From assembly GCA_016709305.1 (NCBI GenBank), contig JADJNA010000020.1:1-64000 (forward strand): DNA of 64,000 bases. The letters run 5' to 3'. How positions within the stretch are numbered: the stretch's first letter is position 1; each line of letters opens with the position of its first letter. The notes beneath the pieces are model-generated. The model ran no database searches. It saw only the letters and a program-made list of their open reading frames with translations, and was not told the origin of the DNA. A program made the position numbers and the translations under genes. This document shows, piece after piece, positions 52,946 to 61,616 of the stretch. This DNA comes from Candidatus Villigracilis saccharophilus. Lineage in GTDB: Bacteria > Chloroflexota > Anaerolineae > Anaerolineales > Villigracilaceae.

Positions 52946-53842
52946 TTACTTCTCCGCATGAATGACATACGGATCAAACGCATCGCGCAGACCATCGCCG
53001 ATGTAGTTGATTGCCATGACGGTGATGAAGATCATCAAGCCGGGGTAAAAAGCGATCCACGGGGCGCGGAAGACTTGATTCTGCGCGGTGGCTAAAATGC
53101 TTCCCCAGGTCGGAGTGGGCGGCTGAACACCGAAACCCAGATAACTTAATCCCGATTCGGTAATGATGGCTGAAGCCATTTGCAGGGTTCCGCTCACCAG
53201 AATGGGGCCGATGCAGTTTGGAAGGATGTGCTGGATAATGATGCGTGTGCTGCTTCCGCCCAGCGCGCGGCAGGCTGTGACGAATTCTCGTTCGCGCAGC
53301 ACAATAAAAAGTCCGCGCACGAGACGGGCGGGCCACATCCACGAAAGCGCGGCGATGATGATGATGACGATCAGAACGCTGTTCTTCAACCACGGCACTT
53401 GTTGCTCGCGTAAAAAAGCCCCAAGGATGATCAACACAAAAATGGTGGGGAAGGTCAGGAAGGCATCAGTGACTCGCATCAGAAGAGAGTCTATCCAACC
53501 GCCGAAGTATCCGCTCAACGCGCCGACCAGAACGCCCAAGGTGATGGAAAGGAATGTTGAGAACAGACCAACTGTCAGGGAGACGCGACCGCCGTACAAG
53601 ATCCGCGTGAAGACGTCGCGTCCCAATTCATCCGTCCCGAACCAGTGATCCGCATTTGTTTTCTGAAAGCTGTTTGTCGGTTCCTGATCGGTTGGGCTGT
53701 ACGGCGTCACAAAAGCAAAGGCTGAGGCAAGCACAAGCAGCGCCAGAATTGCGATGGCTACGCCCGCGAGTTTGTGTTTAAAGAATCGGCGCAAAATGAC
53801 TCGCGCCATGCTTTGTTCCTGGATGGTTGTTGCTTCATTCAT
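52946..53842 (-). CDS. Peptide ABC transporter permease, DppC type
   Basis: 298 residues. An N-terminal helix (RFFKHKLAGVAIAILALLVL) is followed by HWFGTDELGRDVFTRILYGG, the standard DppC-family opening, and the EAA-type contact loop EREFVTACRALGGSSTRIII. Six membrane helices in total. It pairs with the DppB-type gene, from which it is separated by an overlap of eight bases. No ATPase gene follows. Confidence 0.93.
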   Translation of the reverse strand: MNEATTIQEQSMARVILRRFFKHKLAGVAIAILALLVLASAFAFVTPYSPTDQEPTNSFQKTNADHWFGTDELGRDVFTRILYGGRVSLTVGLFSTFLSITLGVLVGALSGYFGGWIDSLLMRVTDAFLTFPTIFVLIILGAFLREQQVPWLKNSVLIVIIIIAALSWMWPARLVRGLFIVLREREFVTACRALGGSSTRIIIQHILPNCIGPILVSGTLQMASAIITESGLSYLGFGVQPPTPTWGSILATAQNQVFRAPWIAFYPGLMIFITVMAINYIGDGLRDAFDPYVIHAEK

Positions 53843-54810
53843 ATTTCACCCGCGGGTCAAGCCACCCATACGCAAGGTCTGCGAGGATATTGCAAAAGAT
53901 GATCAACACAGCCGTGATCATAACCACTCCGAGCAGGACGGGATAATCCCGTCCCTTGGCCGCGTCCCAGAAGAGGCGTCCCATGCCGGGCCATGAAAAG
54001 ATCGTCTCTACGAAAAGCGCGCCCGCGAAGAGACTCGGCAGGTCGAGCGCGATGAGTGTGACCAGCGGCAGAATCGCATTTTGAAGCGCGTGTTTATAGT
54101 AAACGGCATTCTCACTCGCACCTTTTGCCTTCGCCGTGCGGACATAGTCTTCATGCAGCACATCCATCATGCTTGAGCGCAGAAAACGTGAATACCATGC
54201 GATCCAGCCCAGGCTAAGTGCTGTAACAGGCAGAACCAAATGCCAGAGTGTATCCAGCAGTTCGCCTTCCTTACCGCGCGTGTTCATTCCTCCGACGGGA
54301 AAGAAAGGGGCGCCGGTTGCAGGATTTTTTAAGTGTGACATAAAAGACGACGATCAATCCCAGTCCAAGCCAATATACGGGAATGGATTGCCCGATAAAT
54401 GTGACCGTGGTCATGGCGTAGTCGAACAGCGAATAGGGTTTGCGAGCCGACAACATGCCGATCGGGATCGCCACGATAAGCGTCAGGAGGAATGAGGTCC
54501 CAACCAGCGTCAGTGTATTTGGGATTCTCTCCGCGATCATCTCGTTGACGGGGCGGTGGAACTTGATCGATTGGCCTAGATTGCCTTTGAACATATCGCT
54601 GATCCATCTGCCATACTGCACAGGCAGTGGATCATTCAATCCGAGTTTTTCTTCAATCGCTTCGATCTGTTCTTTTGTGACATTTGGGTTGCGCCGCGCT
54701 GAAGTTAGCGGGCCGCCTGGCGCGGATCGCACCAAAAAGAACAGCAATATGCTGATGATGAAGAGGATCGGGATCGTTTGCAGGATACGTCTGATGGCGT
54801 AACTAAGCAT
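53835..54810 (-). CDS. Peptide ABC transporter permease, DppB type, one frame break
   Basis: The N-terminal frame from 54810 (MLSYAIRRILQTIPILFIIS) includes GLNDPLPVQYGRWISDMFKG and helices up to VYWLGLGLIVVFYVTLK, then runs out of frame at the six-T run 54325-54330 (plus strand). The other frame carries NPATGAPFFPVGGMNTRGKE and continues to the EAA loop HEDYVRTAKAKGASENAVYY and the C-terminus WLDPRVKYE. One fewer base in that run joins them as VTLKNPATGAPFFP. Full length about 324 residues, standard for DppB. Confidence 0.92.
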
Positions 54811-56400
54811 CTATGCCTCGAACACGACCTTGCCGTCGACAATGGTCATTACCGCCTTGGCTGTCATAATCTCTTCGGATGGCAGTGCAAATAGGTCATG
54901 CGAAAATAACACCAGGTCAGCAAGATAGTTTTCCTTGATCTGTCCTTTTTCATTTTCCTTGAACTCGGCGTATGCCGCATCGCGTGTATAGCCGAGGATG
55001 CATTCCTCCAATGTCAGGCGTTGATCGGGATCGCTGGGCGACCATAACTCACGATTGAGCGCGACATGTATGTTGATCATCGGGTCGAACGGCGCCACGG
55101 TCCAGTCGCTGCCGAGGGTGAGATGTGCGCCGGCGTTCTTAATGTCACGCCAAGCAAATGATTTCTTCCAACGCTCTTCACCGACACGTGCCGGCCAGAC
55201 ATCGCCTTCCGAGACGCTGAATGGCGCATGGCTGGTCTGCATGGACGCGATCACATCGAGTTCCTTGAATCGAGGCAGATCATCGGGATGAATGACTTCG
55301 ATATGCTCCACGCGATGACGACTGTCGCGCTTCCCATTTAACTTTTGGATTGATTCGTATCCGTCGAGAGTTCGCCTCACTGCGCCATCGCCGCAGCAAT
55401 GGACGAAAATCTGCAGTCCCAGTTTGTCGGAGGCCGCCGCCATGCGCGTGAAATGTTCGGCGGAGAAAATACCATCTGGTTTCGCTTCGGGATTGTCCGC
55501 ATAAGGAGCGATATTCAAAGCGGTATAGGATTCCCAAACGCCATCCATAAAGAACTTCACTGCGCCGCCGCGTGCAAAATCTCCCTGGATCTGTGCCATC
55601 TCGACAGCTTCTTGCAGGTCTGCCTCTGAGGTTTCAGGTTTAATATGATATGGGGTGTACACGCGCAGCGTCATTTCGCCGGTGTCTTCCAGCGCTGCGA
55701 AGACCATCAATTCCCTGATATCGCCGTTCATGTTGTGGACGCTGGTCACGCCGCTGGCATTGATCTTTTTGATCGACATCTTAAGCAGCTCACGTTTGCG
55801 GACATCGCTGGTTTCAGGGATCAATTCAGATACAAGTCCCATTGCGGTCTCGCGTAACTCACCGGTGGCGATCCCGTTTTCATCGCGGACGATCACACCT
55901 ACGCCCGGGGCTTCCTTGCCTGGCTGGAGGATACCCGCCATTTCAAGGGCTTTCGTATTTGCCCATGAAGTATGACCATCGTACGCATTGATATAAACGG
56001 GGCGGTCCGAGACGATCTCATCCAGTTCTTTTCGTGATGGAATAATTCCATATCGAATGCCTCGTCCGTCTACCCAGGTGCTGGTTTTATTTTGTTCAGC
56101 AAACGTCTTCAAAACTTCGCGGACATCGTCCATGGTTTTAGCTTCATATAATTGCGCGCTTCCCATCCAGATCGAGCCCCATAACAAATGGAAATGCGAA
56201 TCGATGAATCCAGGTGTGACCGTAGCACCTTTACCGTCAATGACGCGTGTGGCTTCATCCTGAAATTCCTTAACGCCTTCGTTCGTTCCTGCATAAATAA
56301 TATGTTTGCCATTGATGGCAACCGCTTCAGCTAGCGGATTGCTTAGATCACTTGTAAAGACGCGTGCATTTTTGATGATGATATCTGCCTTGGCTGGCAT
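54811..56400 (-). CDS. Amidohydrolase family protein (YtcJ-like, Amidohydro_3)
   Basis: 529 residues. VTPGFIDSHFHLLWGSIWMG near residue 60 holds the metal-binding HxH, VHCCGDGAVRRTLDGYESI has a later metal His, VEHIEVIHPDDLPRFKEL is the Amidohydro_3 mark, and TLGSDWTVAPFDPMINIHVA has the catalytic Asp. Cytosolic. The stop abuts the DppB-type start codon, and both are followed by the DppC-type and binding-protein genes, so an exogenous ligand brought in by the transporter is the likely substrate (inference). AGGAGAGAAAC precedes the start. Confidence 0.88.
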   Translation of the reverse strand: MPAKADIIIKNARVFTSDLSNPLAEAVAINGKHIIYAGTNEGVKEFQDEATRVIDGKGATVTPGFIDSHFHLLWGSIWMGSAQLYEAKTMDDVREVLKTFAEQNKTSTWVDGRGIRYGIIPSRKELDEIVSDRPVYINAYDGHTSWANTKALEMAGILQPGKEAPGVGVIVRDENGIATGELRETAMGLVSELIPETSDVRKRELLKMSIKKINASGVTSVHNMNGDIRELMVFAALEDTGEMTLRVYTPYHIKPETSEADLQEAVEMAQIQGDFARGGAVKFFMDGVWESYTALNIAPYADNPEAKPDGIFSAEHFTRMAAASDKLGLQIFVHCCGDGAVRRTLDGYESIQKLNGKRDSRHRVEHIEVIHPDDLPRFKELDVIASMQTSHAPFSVSEGDVWPARVGEERWKKSFAWRDIKNAGAHLTLGSDWTVAPFDPMINIHVALNRELWSPSDPDQRLTLEECILGYTRDAAYAEFKENEKGQIKENYLADLVLFSHDLFALPSEEIMTAKAVMTIVDGKVVFEA

Positions 56401-56422
56401 GTTTCTCTCCTCATGTAAGTTT

Positions 56423-56484
56423 AAACCCTAAAGGTCTTCAAGGTATTGAGACGCTGTCTCAAATAAAAAAGACCTTTAGGGTTT
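56423..56484. repeat. CCCTAAAGG palindrome with a second palindrome inside
   Basis: Outer arms AAACCCTAAAGGTCTT (56423-56438) and AAGACCTTTAGGGTTT (56469-56484) are perfect. Between them lies TTGAGAC-GCT-GTCTCAA (56446-56462), a second seven-base palindrome. The other family copies (28215-28249, 63012-63052) have only one or a few bases between the arms. Confidence 0.75.
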
Positions 56485-56551
56485 TGTCGTGAATTGGTGT
56501 GAATATACATAATAAATGTGCGCAGGTCAAGAGAAAATTATTAAATAAAAA

Positions 56552-56579
56552 ATGGACGCGCTTGCCCCGCAGCGTCCAT
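56552..56579 (-). terminator. Terminator after the DUF2917 gene
   Basis: ATGGACGC / GCGTCCAT around a 12-base loop, followed on the minus strand by TTTTTTATTT. It lies 57 bases beyond the stop codon of the 56637-56885 gene. Confidence 0.8.
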
Positions 56580-56636
56580 GTAGATCGGAGGAGTAAGCTC
56601 ACGATTTTACTAAGGTCGGTACTCCATACGGAAATT

Positions 56637-56885
56637 CTAGTTTGGATAAATGATATGCAGGTTCGCTTCATCCACGGCCTGGATCAAAACCTTGCCTTTC
56701 TTGCGGATGATGACGCTATGGCCTGGCTTGAGTGCGTAATCCTGCAAGTCATTCGATTCTGTCAGCCAGATAACGCCTTCGTCACATACGATGGTCATGC
56801 CGGCTTCCACATCCTTTAAATTTTCAACCTGATCCTGCTGAAGTTTAATCGAAATATTTTTATGTTGAGTCCAAGGTAGGTTCAT
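56637..56885 (-). CDS. DUF2917-domain protein
   Basis: 82 residues, a single small beta fold. GMTIVCDEGVIWLTESNDLQ and DYALKPGHSVIIRKKGKVLI match the DUF2917 pattern in which G-x-x-W-x-T is followed by D-x-x-L-x-x-G. No signal peptide. GGAGCAC precedes the start. It is divergent to a MocR-type regulator, and in such arrangements the divergent gene is often the target. Function unknown. Confidence 0.75.
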   Translation of the reverse strand: MNLPWTQHKNISIKLQQDQVENLKDVEAGMTIVCDEGVIWLTESNDLQDYALKPGHSVIIRKKGKVLIQAVDEANLHIIYPN

Positions 56886-56980
56886 TAGTGCTCCTTTGTT
56901 TTCAAATACAATTTTATTATCCTCATTATCCCTGAAATCAAAAAGAAGTACAGATGCAATTAACTGGAGTTGTATTCATA

Positions 56981-57004
56981 ACAGTTTTGGTTATAATCAA
57001 CTGT
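56981..57004 (+). promoter_or_regulatory. Probable operator of the MocR-type gene
   Basis: ACAGTT (56981-56986) and AACTGT (56999-57004) flank a TATAAT -10 box (56992-56997), so a bound dimer would cover the promoter. Two more half sites, AACTG near 56962 and ACTG near 57005, are nearby. Autoregulation is inference. Confidence 0.55.
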
Positions 57005-57036
57005 ACTGGTCAAATTTCAATCAAACTGCATCCATT

Positions 57037-58497
57037 ATGAGCAAACAAAAACCTGAAAACAGCCTTGCGAGCGAGTACCGCTATGAAACATTGGCTCGTC
57101 AGATCATTCAATTGATTCAGCAGGGAACTTTTCGCCCGGGCGAACGTATTCCATCGGTCAGACAAATGAGCAGACAGCAGGCTGTCAGCATCAGTACAGT
57201 GATGCAGGCCTATCTCATACTCGAAAACGAGGGATTGATAGAAGCGCGCCCCCAATCCGGCTATTTTGTGCGTGCCGTAACGGATATAAGCCTGCCTGAA
57301 CTGGAAATTTCTGCGCCCAGCCTTGATCCCAGTCATGTCAACCTGCATGAACTGGTGATGATGGTCATGAACGATTCTGCCAACCCGAATCTGGCCCAGC
57401 TCGGGGCTGCCATGCCAAACCTTGAATTGCTTCCAACTGAACGGATAAATCGCATTATGTCGAGGCTCGCGCGAAAAGCCGGTAAAGGCACGCACCAATA
57501 CCATTTTGAGTCTGGCCTGGAGGAATTGCGGGTTCAGATCGCTCAGCGTGCTGTGAGCAGTGGCTGTCAGCTTTCCCCGAACGATATCGTGATCACCGCC
57601 GGTGCCACTGAGGCGGTCAACCTGTGTCTGCACGCTGTCTGCAGGCCCGGTGATATTGTCGCTGTTGAATCCCCAATGTATTTTGGGACTCTCCAGATCA
57701 TCGAAGTGCATGGTTTGAGAGCGCTGGAAATCCCAACCAATCCACGCGATGGAATCAGTCTGGGCGCATTACAGTTCGCGATCGAGCACAATCCGATTAA
57801 GGCAGTTCTGACCATTTCAAACTTCAGCAATCCGACAGGCAGTTTTATCCATGATGAGAAGAAGAAGGAACTGGTGGAGTTGCTTGCCCGACATGACATC
57901 CCTCTGATCGACAACGATGTATCAGGTGAGATCTTTTTTACAGAAAAGCGCCCTATGGTCACCAAGGCTTTTGACCAAAAAGGATTGGTTATGCTTTGTT
58001 CTTCTTTTTCCAAGGACATCAGTCCATCTTTAAGGGTTGGCTGGGTCGCCCCGGGAAGATATAAAGCCGAGATCGAGTGGCTAAAATTCACACTGAGCTC
58101 AGCCACTGCCACGCTTCCCCAAATGGCGATTGCTGAATTTCTGGAAAGCGGCGGCTATGACCATCATCTCAGACGGTTACGCCGTGAATATGCCGGCAAA
58201 GTTGCACAGCTTTACGATGCGGTCACACATACCTTCCCGCCCGGCACGCGCGTTACACGACCGTCCGGTGGATATGTGCTTTGGGTCCAATTGCCCGAAA
58301 ACGTGGATTCGCTTGAGCTTTACTCCCTTGCACTTCAGGGTGGTATTACGCTAACCCCAGGCTATCTCTTTTCGCCAACCAATCAGTTTTACAATTTCAT
58401 TCGCTTGAACGCGGCTGCCTGGTCATATCCCATCATGGGAGCACTTGAAAAGCTGGGAGATATGATCGTTGAACTCGCCGGGCGCGGCAGAGCTTAA
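57037..58497 (+). CDS. MocR/GntR-family aminotransferase-like regulator
   Basis: 486 residues. Residues 10-80 form the GntR winged helix (YETLARQIIQLIQQGTFRPG, ERIPSVRQMSRQQAVSISTV). From about 110 an aminotransferase I/II fold follows: NDIVITAGATEAVNLCLHAV, VAVESPMYFGTLQIIE, ISNFSNPTGSF for PLP binding, and CSSFSKDISPSLRVGW containing the Lys that forms the Schiff base. MocR proteins use PLP or an amino ligand to switch a target gene. The target may be itself and the divergent DUF2917 gene. Start chosen at 57037 because the region upstream holds the promoter. Confidence 0.92.
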   Translation: MSKQKPENSLASEYRYETLARQIIQLIQQGTFRPGERIPSVRQMSRQQAVSISTVMQAYLILENEGLIEARPQSGYFVRAVTDISLPELEISAPSLDPSHVNLHELVMMVMNDSANPNLAQLGAAMPNLELLPTERINRIMSRLARKAGKGTHQYHFESGLEELRVQIAQRAVSSGCQLSPNDIVITAGATEAVNLCLHAVCRPGDIVAVESPMYFGTLQIIEVHGLRALEIPTNPRDGISLGALQFAIEHNPIKAVLTISNFSNPTGSFIHDEKKKELVELLARHDIPLIDNDVSGEIFFTEKRPMVTKAFDQKGLVMLCSSFSKDISPSLRVGWVAPGRYKAEIEWLKFTLSSATATLPQMAIAEFLESGGYDHHLRRLRREYAGKVAQLYDAVTHTFPPGTRVTRPSGGYVLWVQLPENVDSLELYSLALQGGITLTPGYLFSPTNQFYNFIRLNAAAWSYPIMGALEKLGDMIVELAGRGRA

Positions 58498-58524
58498 AAT
58501 AGCCTCAGCTTTTTGGGCTATTTT
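58496..58524 (+). terminator. Terminator after the MocR-type gene
   Basis: AAAATAGCC (58496-58504) and GGCTATTTT (58516-58524), nine-base arms, 11-base loop, T-run continuing to 58525. The left arm overlaps the stop codon. Confidence 0.8.
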
Positions 58525-58536
58525 TACAACGGGCAT

Positions 58537-58542
58537 TATAAT
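58537..58542 (+). promoter_or_regulatory. -10 box of mnmA
   Basis: TATAAT nine bases before the mnmA ATG at 58552, so the 5' UTR is only about three bases and lacks a Shine-Dalgarno sequence. Confidence 0.5.
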
Positions 58543-58551
58543 GACCAGGTT

Positions 58552-59616
58552 ATGACCAAGCAAAAAGTAGTTGTCGCCATGTCTGGCGGCGTGGATTCTT
58601 CGGTAGCGGCGGCTCTGCTCAAACAGCAGGGCCATGATGTTACAGGTATGATGCTGCGCCTTTGGTCCGAACCCGGCAAGGAAGAGTCCAATCGCTGCTG
58701 CACGCCCGATGCAATGGCGCAGGCGCGGCGCGTGGCGGGCATTCTTGATATTCCCTTTTATGTGATCGACGCCAAGGAAGTATTCCGCGAGACGGTTGTG
58801 CAATATTTTCTGGACGGATACGCGCGCGGCGAAACGCCGAATCCGTGCTTGATGTGCAATCGTCAAATTCGCTGGACGTTTTTATTGAATCATGCGCTCG
58901 CATTGGGTGCGGAGTTTATGGCGACGGGGCATTATGTAAGAATAAAGGCAGAAGGCGGAAAGCAGAAATTACTTCGCGCTGTGGATCATTCCAAAGATCA
59001 GTCTTATGTGCTCCATGTCTTGAAACAGGATCAGCTTGCTCATGCGCTTTTTCCCGTGGGTGAGTTTCCCAAACCTGAAATAAGAAGCATCGCGGCGGAC
59101 TTTGGCCTGCCGACTGCTTCGAGAGCAGATTCTCAGGATCTGTGTTTTCTCGCCGGCGAAGATTATCGCGGATTCCTCCAGCGCCATGCATCCGAAATCT
59201 TGCAGCCCGGGGAAATTGTCACAACGAGTGGAAAGCTCATTGGCAAACATGATGGACTTGCAAATTACACCATCGGCCAGCGCAAGGGACTCAATGTCGC
59301 TTCGCCTGTTCCGCTTTATGTCATTACCAAGCAGGCGTCCAATAACGCGTTGGTGGTTGGAACGCTCGATGAACTGGGCTTTACTGATTTAACCGCGCGC
59401 GATATTAATTGGACTTCAGGAGAGATACCATCACAGCCATTCCGTGCCCAGGTCAAGATACGCTACACAGCCAAGGAAGTCGAAGCACTGGTCAGCCCTT
59501 TGGAAGGGGATCGGGTATCGGTTAAGTTTGATGCGCCTGTTCGGGATGTAACCGCGGGTCAAGCGGCGGTATTTTACCAGGACGAGGTGATGCTCGGCGG
59601 CGGAATCATCATTTAA
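58552..59616 (+). CDS. mnmA: tRNA-specific 2-thiouridylase MnmA
   Basis: 354 residues. PP-loop VVAMSGGVDSSVAAALLKQQ (residues 6-25), catalytic Cys in NPCLMCNRQIRWTFLL near residue 105 and the second Cys in SQDLCFLAGEDYRG near residue 200. The central domain and a C-terminal beta barrel (QPFRAQVKIRYTAKEVEALV) are complete. It thiolates U34 of tRNA for Lys, Glu and Gln with sulfur from a persulfide relay. The first ATG is at 58552; upstream bases contain the -10 box and are not coding. Confidence 0.96.
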   Translation: MTKQKVVVAMSGGVDSSVAAALLKQQGHDVTGMMLRLWSEPGKEESNRCCTPDAMAQARRVAGILDIPFYVIDAKEVFRETVVQYFLDGYARGETPNPCLMCNRQIRWTFLLNHALALGAEFMATGHYVRIKAEGGKQKLLRAVDHSKDQSYVLHVLKQDQLAHALFPVGEFPKPEIRSIAADFGLPTASRADSQDLCFLAGEDYRGFLQRHASEILQPGEIVTTSGKLIGKHDGLANYTIGQRKGLNVASPVPLYVITKQASNNALVVGTLDELGFTDLTARDINWTSGEIPSQPFRAQVKIRYTAKEVEALVSPLEGDRVSVKFDAPVRDVTAGQAAVFYQDEVMLGGGIII

Positions 59617-59629
59617 TTTAGTGAGGAGT

Positions 59630-59679
59630 GCGGACTTCAGTCCGCTTATCTCTACAAATCGCAGACTGAAGCCTGCGAT
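59630..59679. repeat. Twin hairpin element before the S9 peptidase
   Basis: GCGGACT/AGTCCGC (59630-59645) and ATCGCAG/CTGCGAT (59658-59679). The pattern recalls common REP-like elements of the type cggacttcagtccgc plus gcagactgaagcctgcg. No T-run. Confidence 0.6.
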
Positions 59680-59702
59680 CCATAACCAAGGAGAATTTTC
59701 AA

Positions 59703-61613
59703 ATGAACTATCGTGTTGAATCTCTAATGTCGGCTCGTTTATTTGTTGTACCTCAGTTCGCAGAAGAACGGATATTTTTCCTGAGCAACCTTTCCGGGCA
59801 TTTAAGTTTATACGCCATGCATTACGGGGGCAGTGTGCCGGAACCGCTTTTGCCTCCGCATATTTCGCTGCAAAATCCGCATCTGATCGGCGGACATTCG
59901 TTTTATGCCTTCCCTGAATTGGATCGTATCCTGGTCATGATCGATGACAACGGGGATGAGAATTATCAGCCGATGTTGATCCCGCTCGATGGCGGATTCC
60001 CCGAACCGGCTTTCAAGAATTTCTTTAAGGAGTACCGTGTTCATCTTGGCGAATGTGACCGTGAACACGCCATTGTCTATTTGTCGGCAGAGCGCCGTGA
60101 CAAGCCTTTGATCGAAACGTATCGCGGTGATCTAAAGACCGGCAAATTGACAAAGATCACAGAAAGCCCGTGGGGGCTGGGCGTGTCTGGTCACAGTCAG
60201 GATCATAGCAAATTATTGCTTGCGACTGGCTACGCGGTGGGCGATGGCGTGCTTTACTTGTGGTCCAAAGGGAAAATGAAATTGCTTTACGGCAAGCCTT
60301 TGGAAGACCGCCAGGTTGGAGAAGATGTTCCATTGAACGGGCTTGGGGGTGCTGTATTTTCCCCAAGCTGGCAGGGCGCGATCGCGCTAAGCGCCGTCTT
60401 CGATGATAGTTTCAGTCTCGGCTATATGGACCTAAAGAAGCCGGGCGAACTTCTGCCCATCAAACTTAAAGGCATCGAGCATAAAGGTGTTGGTGAGATG
60501 GAGAATATCAGCCATCTTAAGGACGATCGCTATCTGGTGCAATACAATATTGACGGCTGTTCCTGGGTATATGAGGGCATCTTTGATGAGCAAAAACTTG
60601 TCATGAACCTCAAATATCCATTGGTCGGACCTGAGCCTTTTGATAATGGCACACTGGAACATATTGATTATGATTCGGTCGAGGATGTATTCACTGTGTC
60701 CTTTTCCACAGCCACTTCGCCGACCCAGATCTACACCATTGAAGGTGACAGGCGCACAGATCTGGCCATCCATACCAGCGAAAGAATCCTTGGCATCCCG
60801 GATGCGAATCTTTCAAAAGGCGAGGATGCTTCCTTTATCTCTCACGACGGTTTGCGTGTCTCGGCGCGCATGTACCTGCCTGCAAAATCGTTGGGATTCA
60901 AAGGTCCGCGTCCGTTGGTGTACTACATTCACGGCGGTCCGCAGGGACAGGAACGCCCGGACTTCGCGTGGTTCTCGATGCCGTTGATCCAATTCCTGAC
61001 CCTGCGCGGATTTGCGGTCTTCGTCCCGAATGTGCGTGGTTCAACGGGCTATGGCTTAAAGTATGTCAAGCATGTTGACCGCGATTGGGGCGGACAGGAC
61101 CGCCTTGACCATGTTCATGCCATGACGAAGATCCTGCCGAAAGATAAGCGTGTCGATGTCAAACGCGCGGCTGTGGTTGGACGTTCCTACGGCGGCTACA
61201 TGACTTTGATGCAGGCGGGTCTGCATCCCGACCTGTGGAAGTCATCCTGCGATATGTTCGGACCATATGATCTGTTGACTTTCTCTGAGCGCATCCCGGA
61301 GACTTGGAAGCCGTATTTCAAGATCGCGATCGGCGACCCCGCTATTCCAGAGGAAAAAGCTGACCTGATCGAACGTTCCCCGAAGACTCATCTCCACAAC
61401 ATGTCAGCGCCAATGCTGGTCATTCAGGGACGCAATGATCCGCGTGTGGTCGCGGCAGAGTCGGAAGATCTTGTCAAACAATTGAAGGCAAAAGGTAAAG
61501 AATTGGAATTGTTGGTCTTTGAGGATGAAGGTCATGATGTGTTGAAGTATGAAAACCGTGTGACCTGCTACAACGCCATCACAGATTTCTTTTCGAAATA
61601 TCTCAAACCATAA
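59703..61613 (+). CDS. S9-family prolyl-oligopeptidase-like serine peptidase
   Basis: 636 residues. The N-terminal 380 residues are beta-propeller-like, and the C-terminal peptidase begins near 385 (GLRVSARMYLPAKSLGFKGP). The catalytic Ser is in VVGRSYGGYMTLMQAG near residue 497, Asp in IQGRNDPRVVAAES near 582 and His in EDEGHDVLKYENR near 614. The oxyanion loop is YYIHGGPQGQERPDFAW. Close to the S9C acyl-aminoacyl peptidase branch. No signal peptide, so it is cytosolic and likely cleaves short peptides. AAGGAG precedes the start. Confidence 0.92.
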   Translation: MNYRVESLMSARLFVVPQFAEERIFFLSNLSGHLSLYAMHYGGSVPEPLLPPHISLQNPHLIGGHSFYAFPELDRILVMIDDNGDENYQPMLIPLDGGFPEPAFKNFFKEYRVHLGECDREHAIVYLSAERRDKPLIETYRGDLKTGKLTKITESPWGLGVSGHSQDHSKLLLATGYAVGDGVLYLWSKGKMKLLYGKPLEDRQVGEDVPLNGLGGAVFSPSWQGAIALSAVFDDSFSLGYMDLKKPGELLPIKLKGIEHKGVGEMENISHLKDDRYLVQYNIDGCSWVYEGIFDEQKLVMNLKYPLVGPEPFDNGTLEHIDYDSVEDVFTVSFSTATSPTQIYTIEGDRRTDLAIHTSERILGIPDANLSKGEDASFISHDGLRVSARMYLPAKSLGFKGPRPLVYYIHGGPQGQERPDFAWFSMPLIQFLTLRGFAVFVPNVRGSTGYGLKYVKHVDRDWGGQDRLDHVHAMTKILPKDKRVDVKRAAVVGRSYGGYMTLMQAGLHPDLWKSSCDMFGPYDLLTFSERIPETWKPYFKIAIGDPAIPEEKADLIERSPKTHLHNMSAPMLVIQGRNDPRVVAAESEDLVKQLKAKGKELELLVFEDEGHDVLKYENRVTCYNAITDFFSKYLKP

Positions 61614-61616
61614 TCC

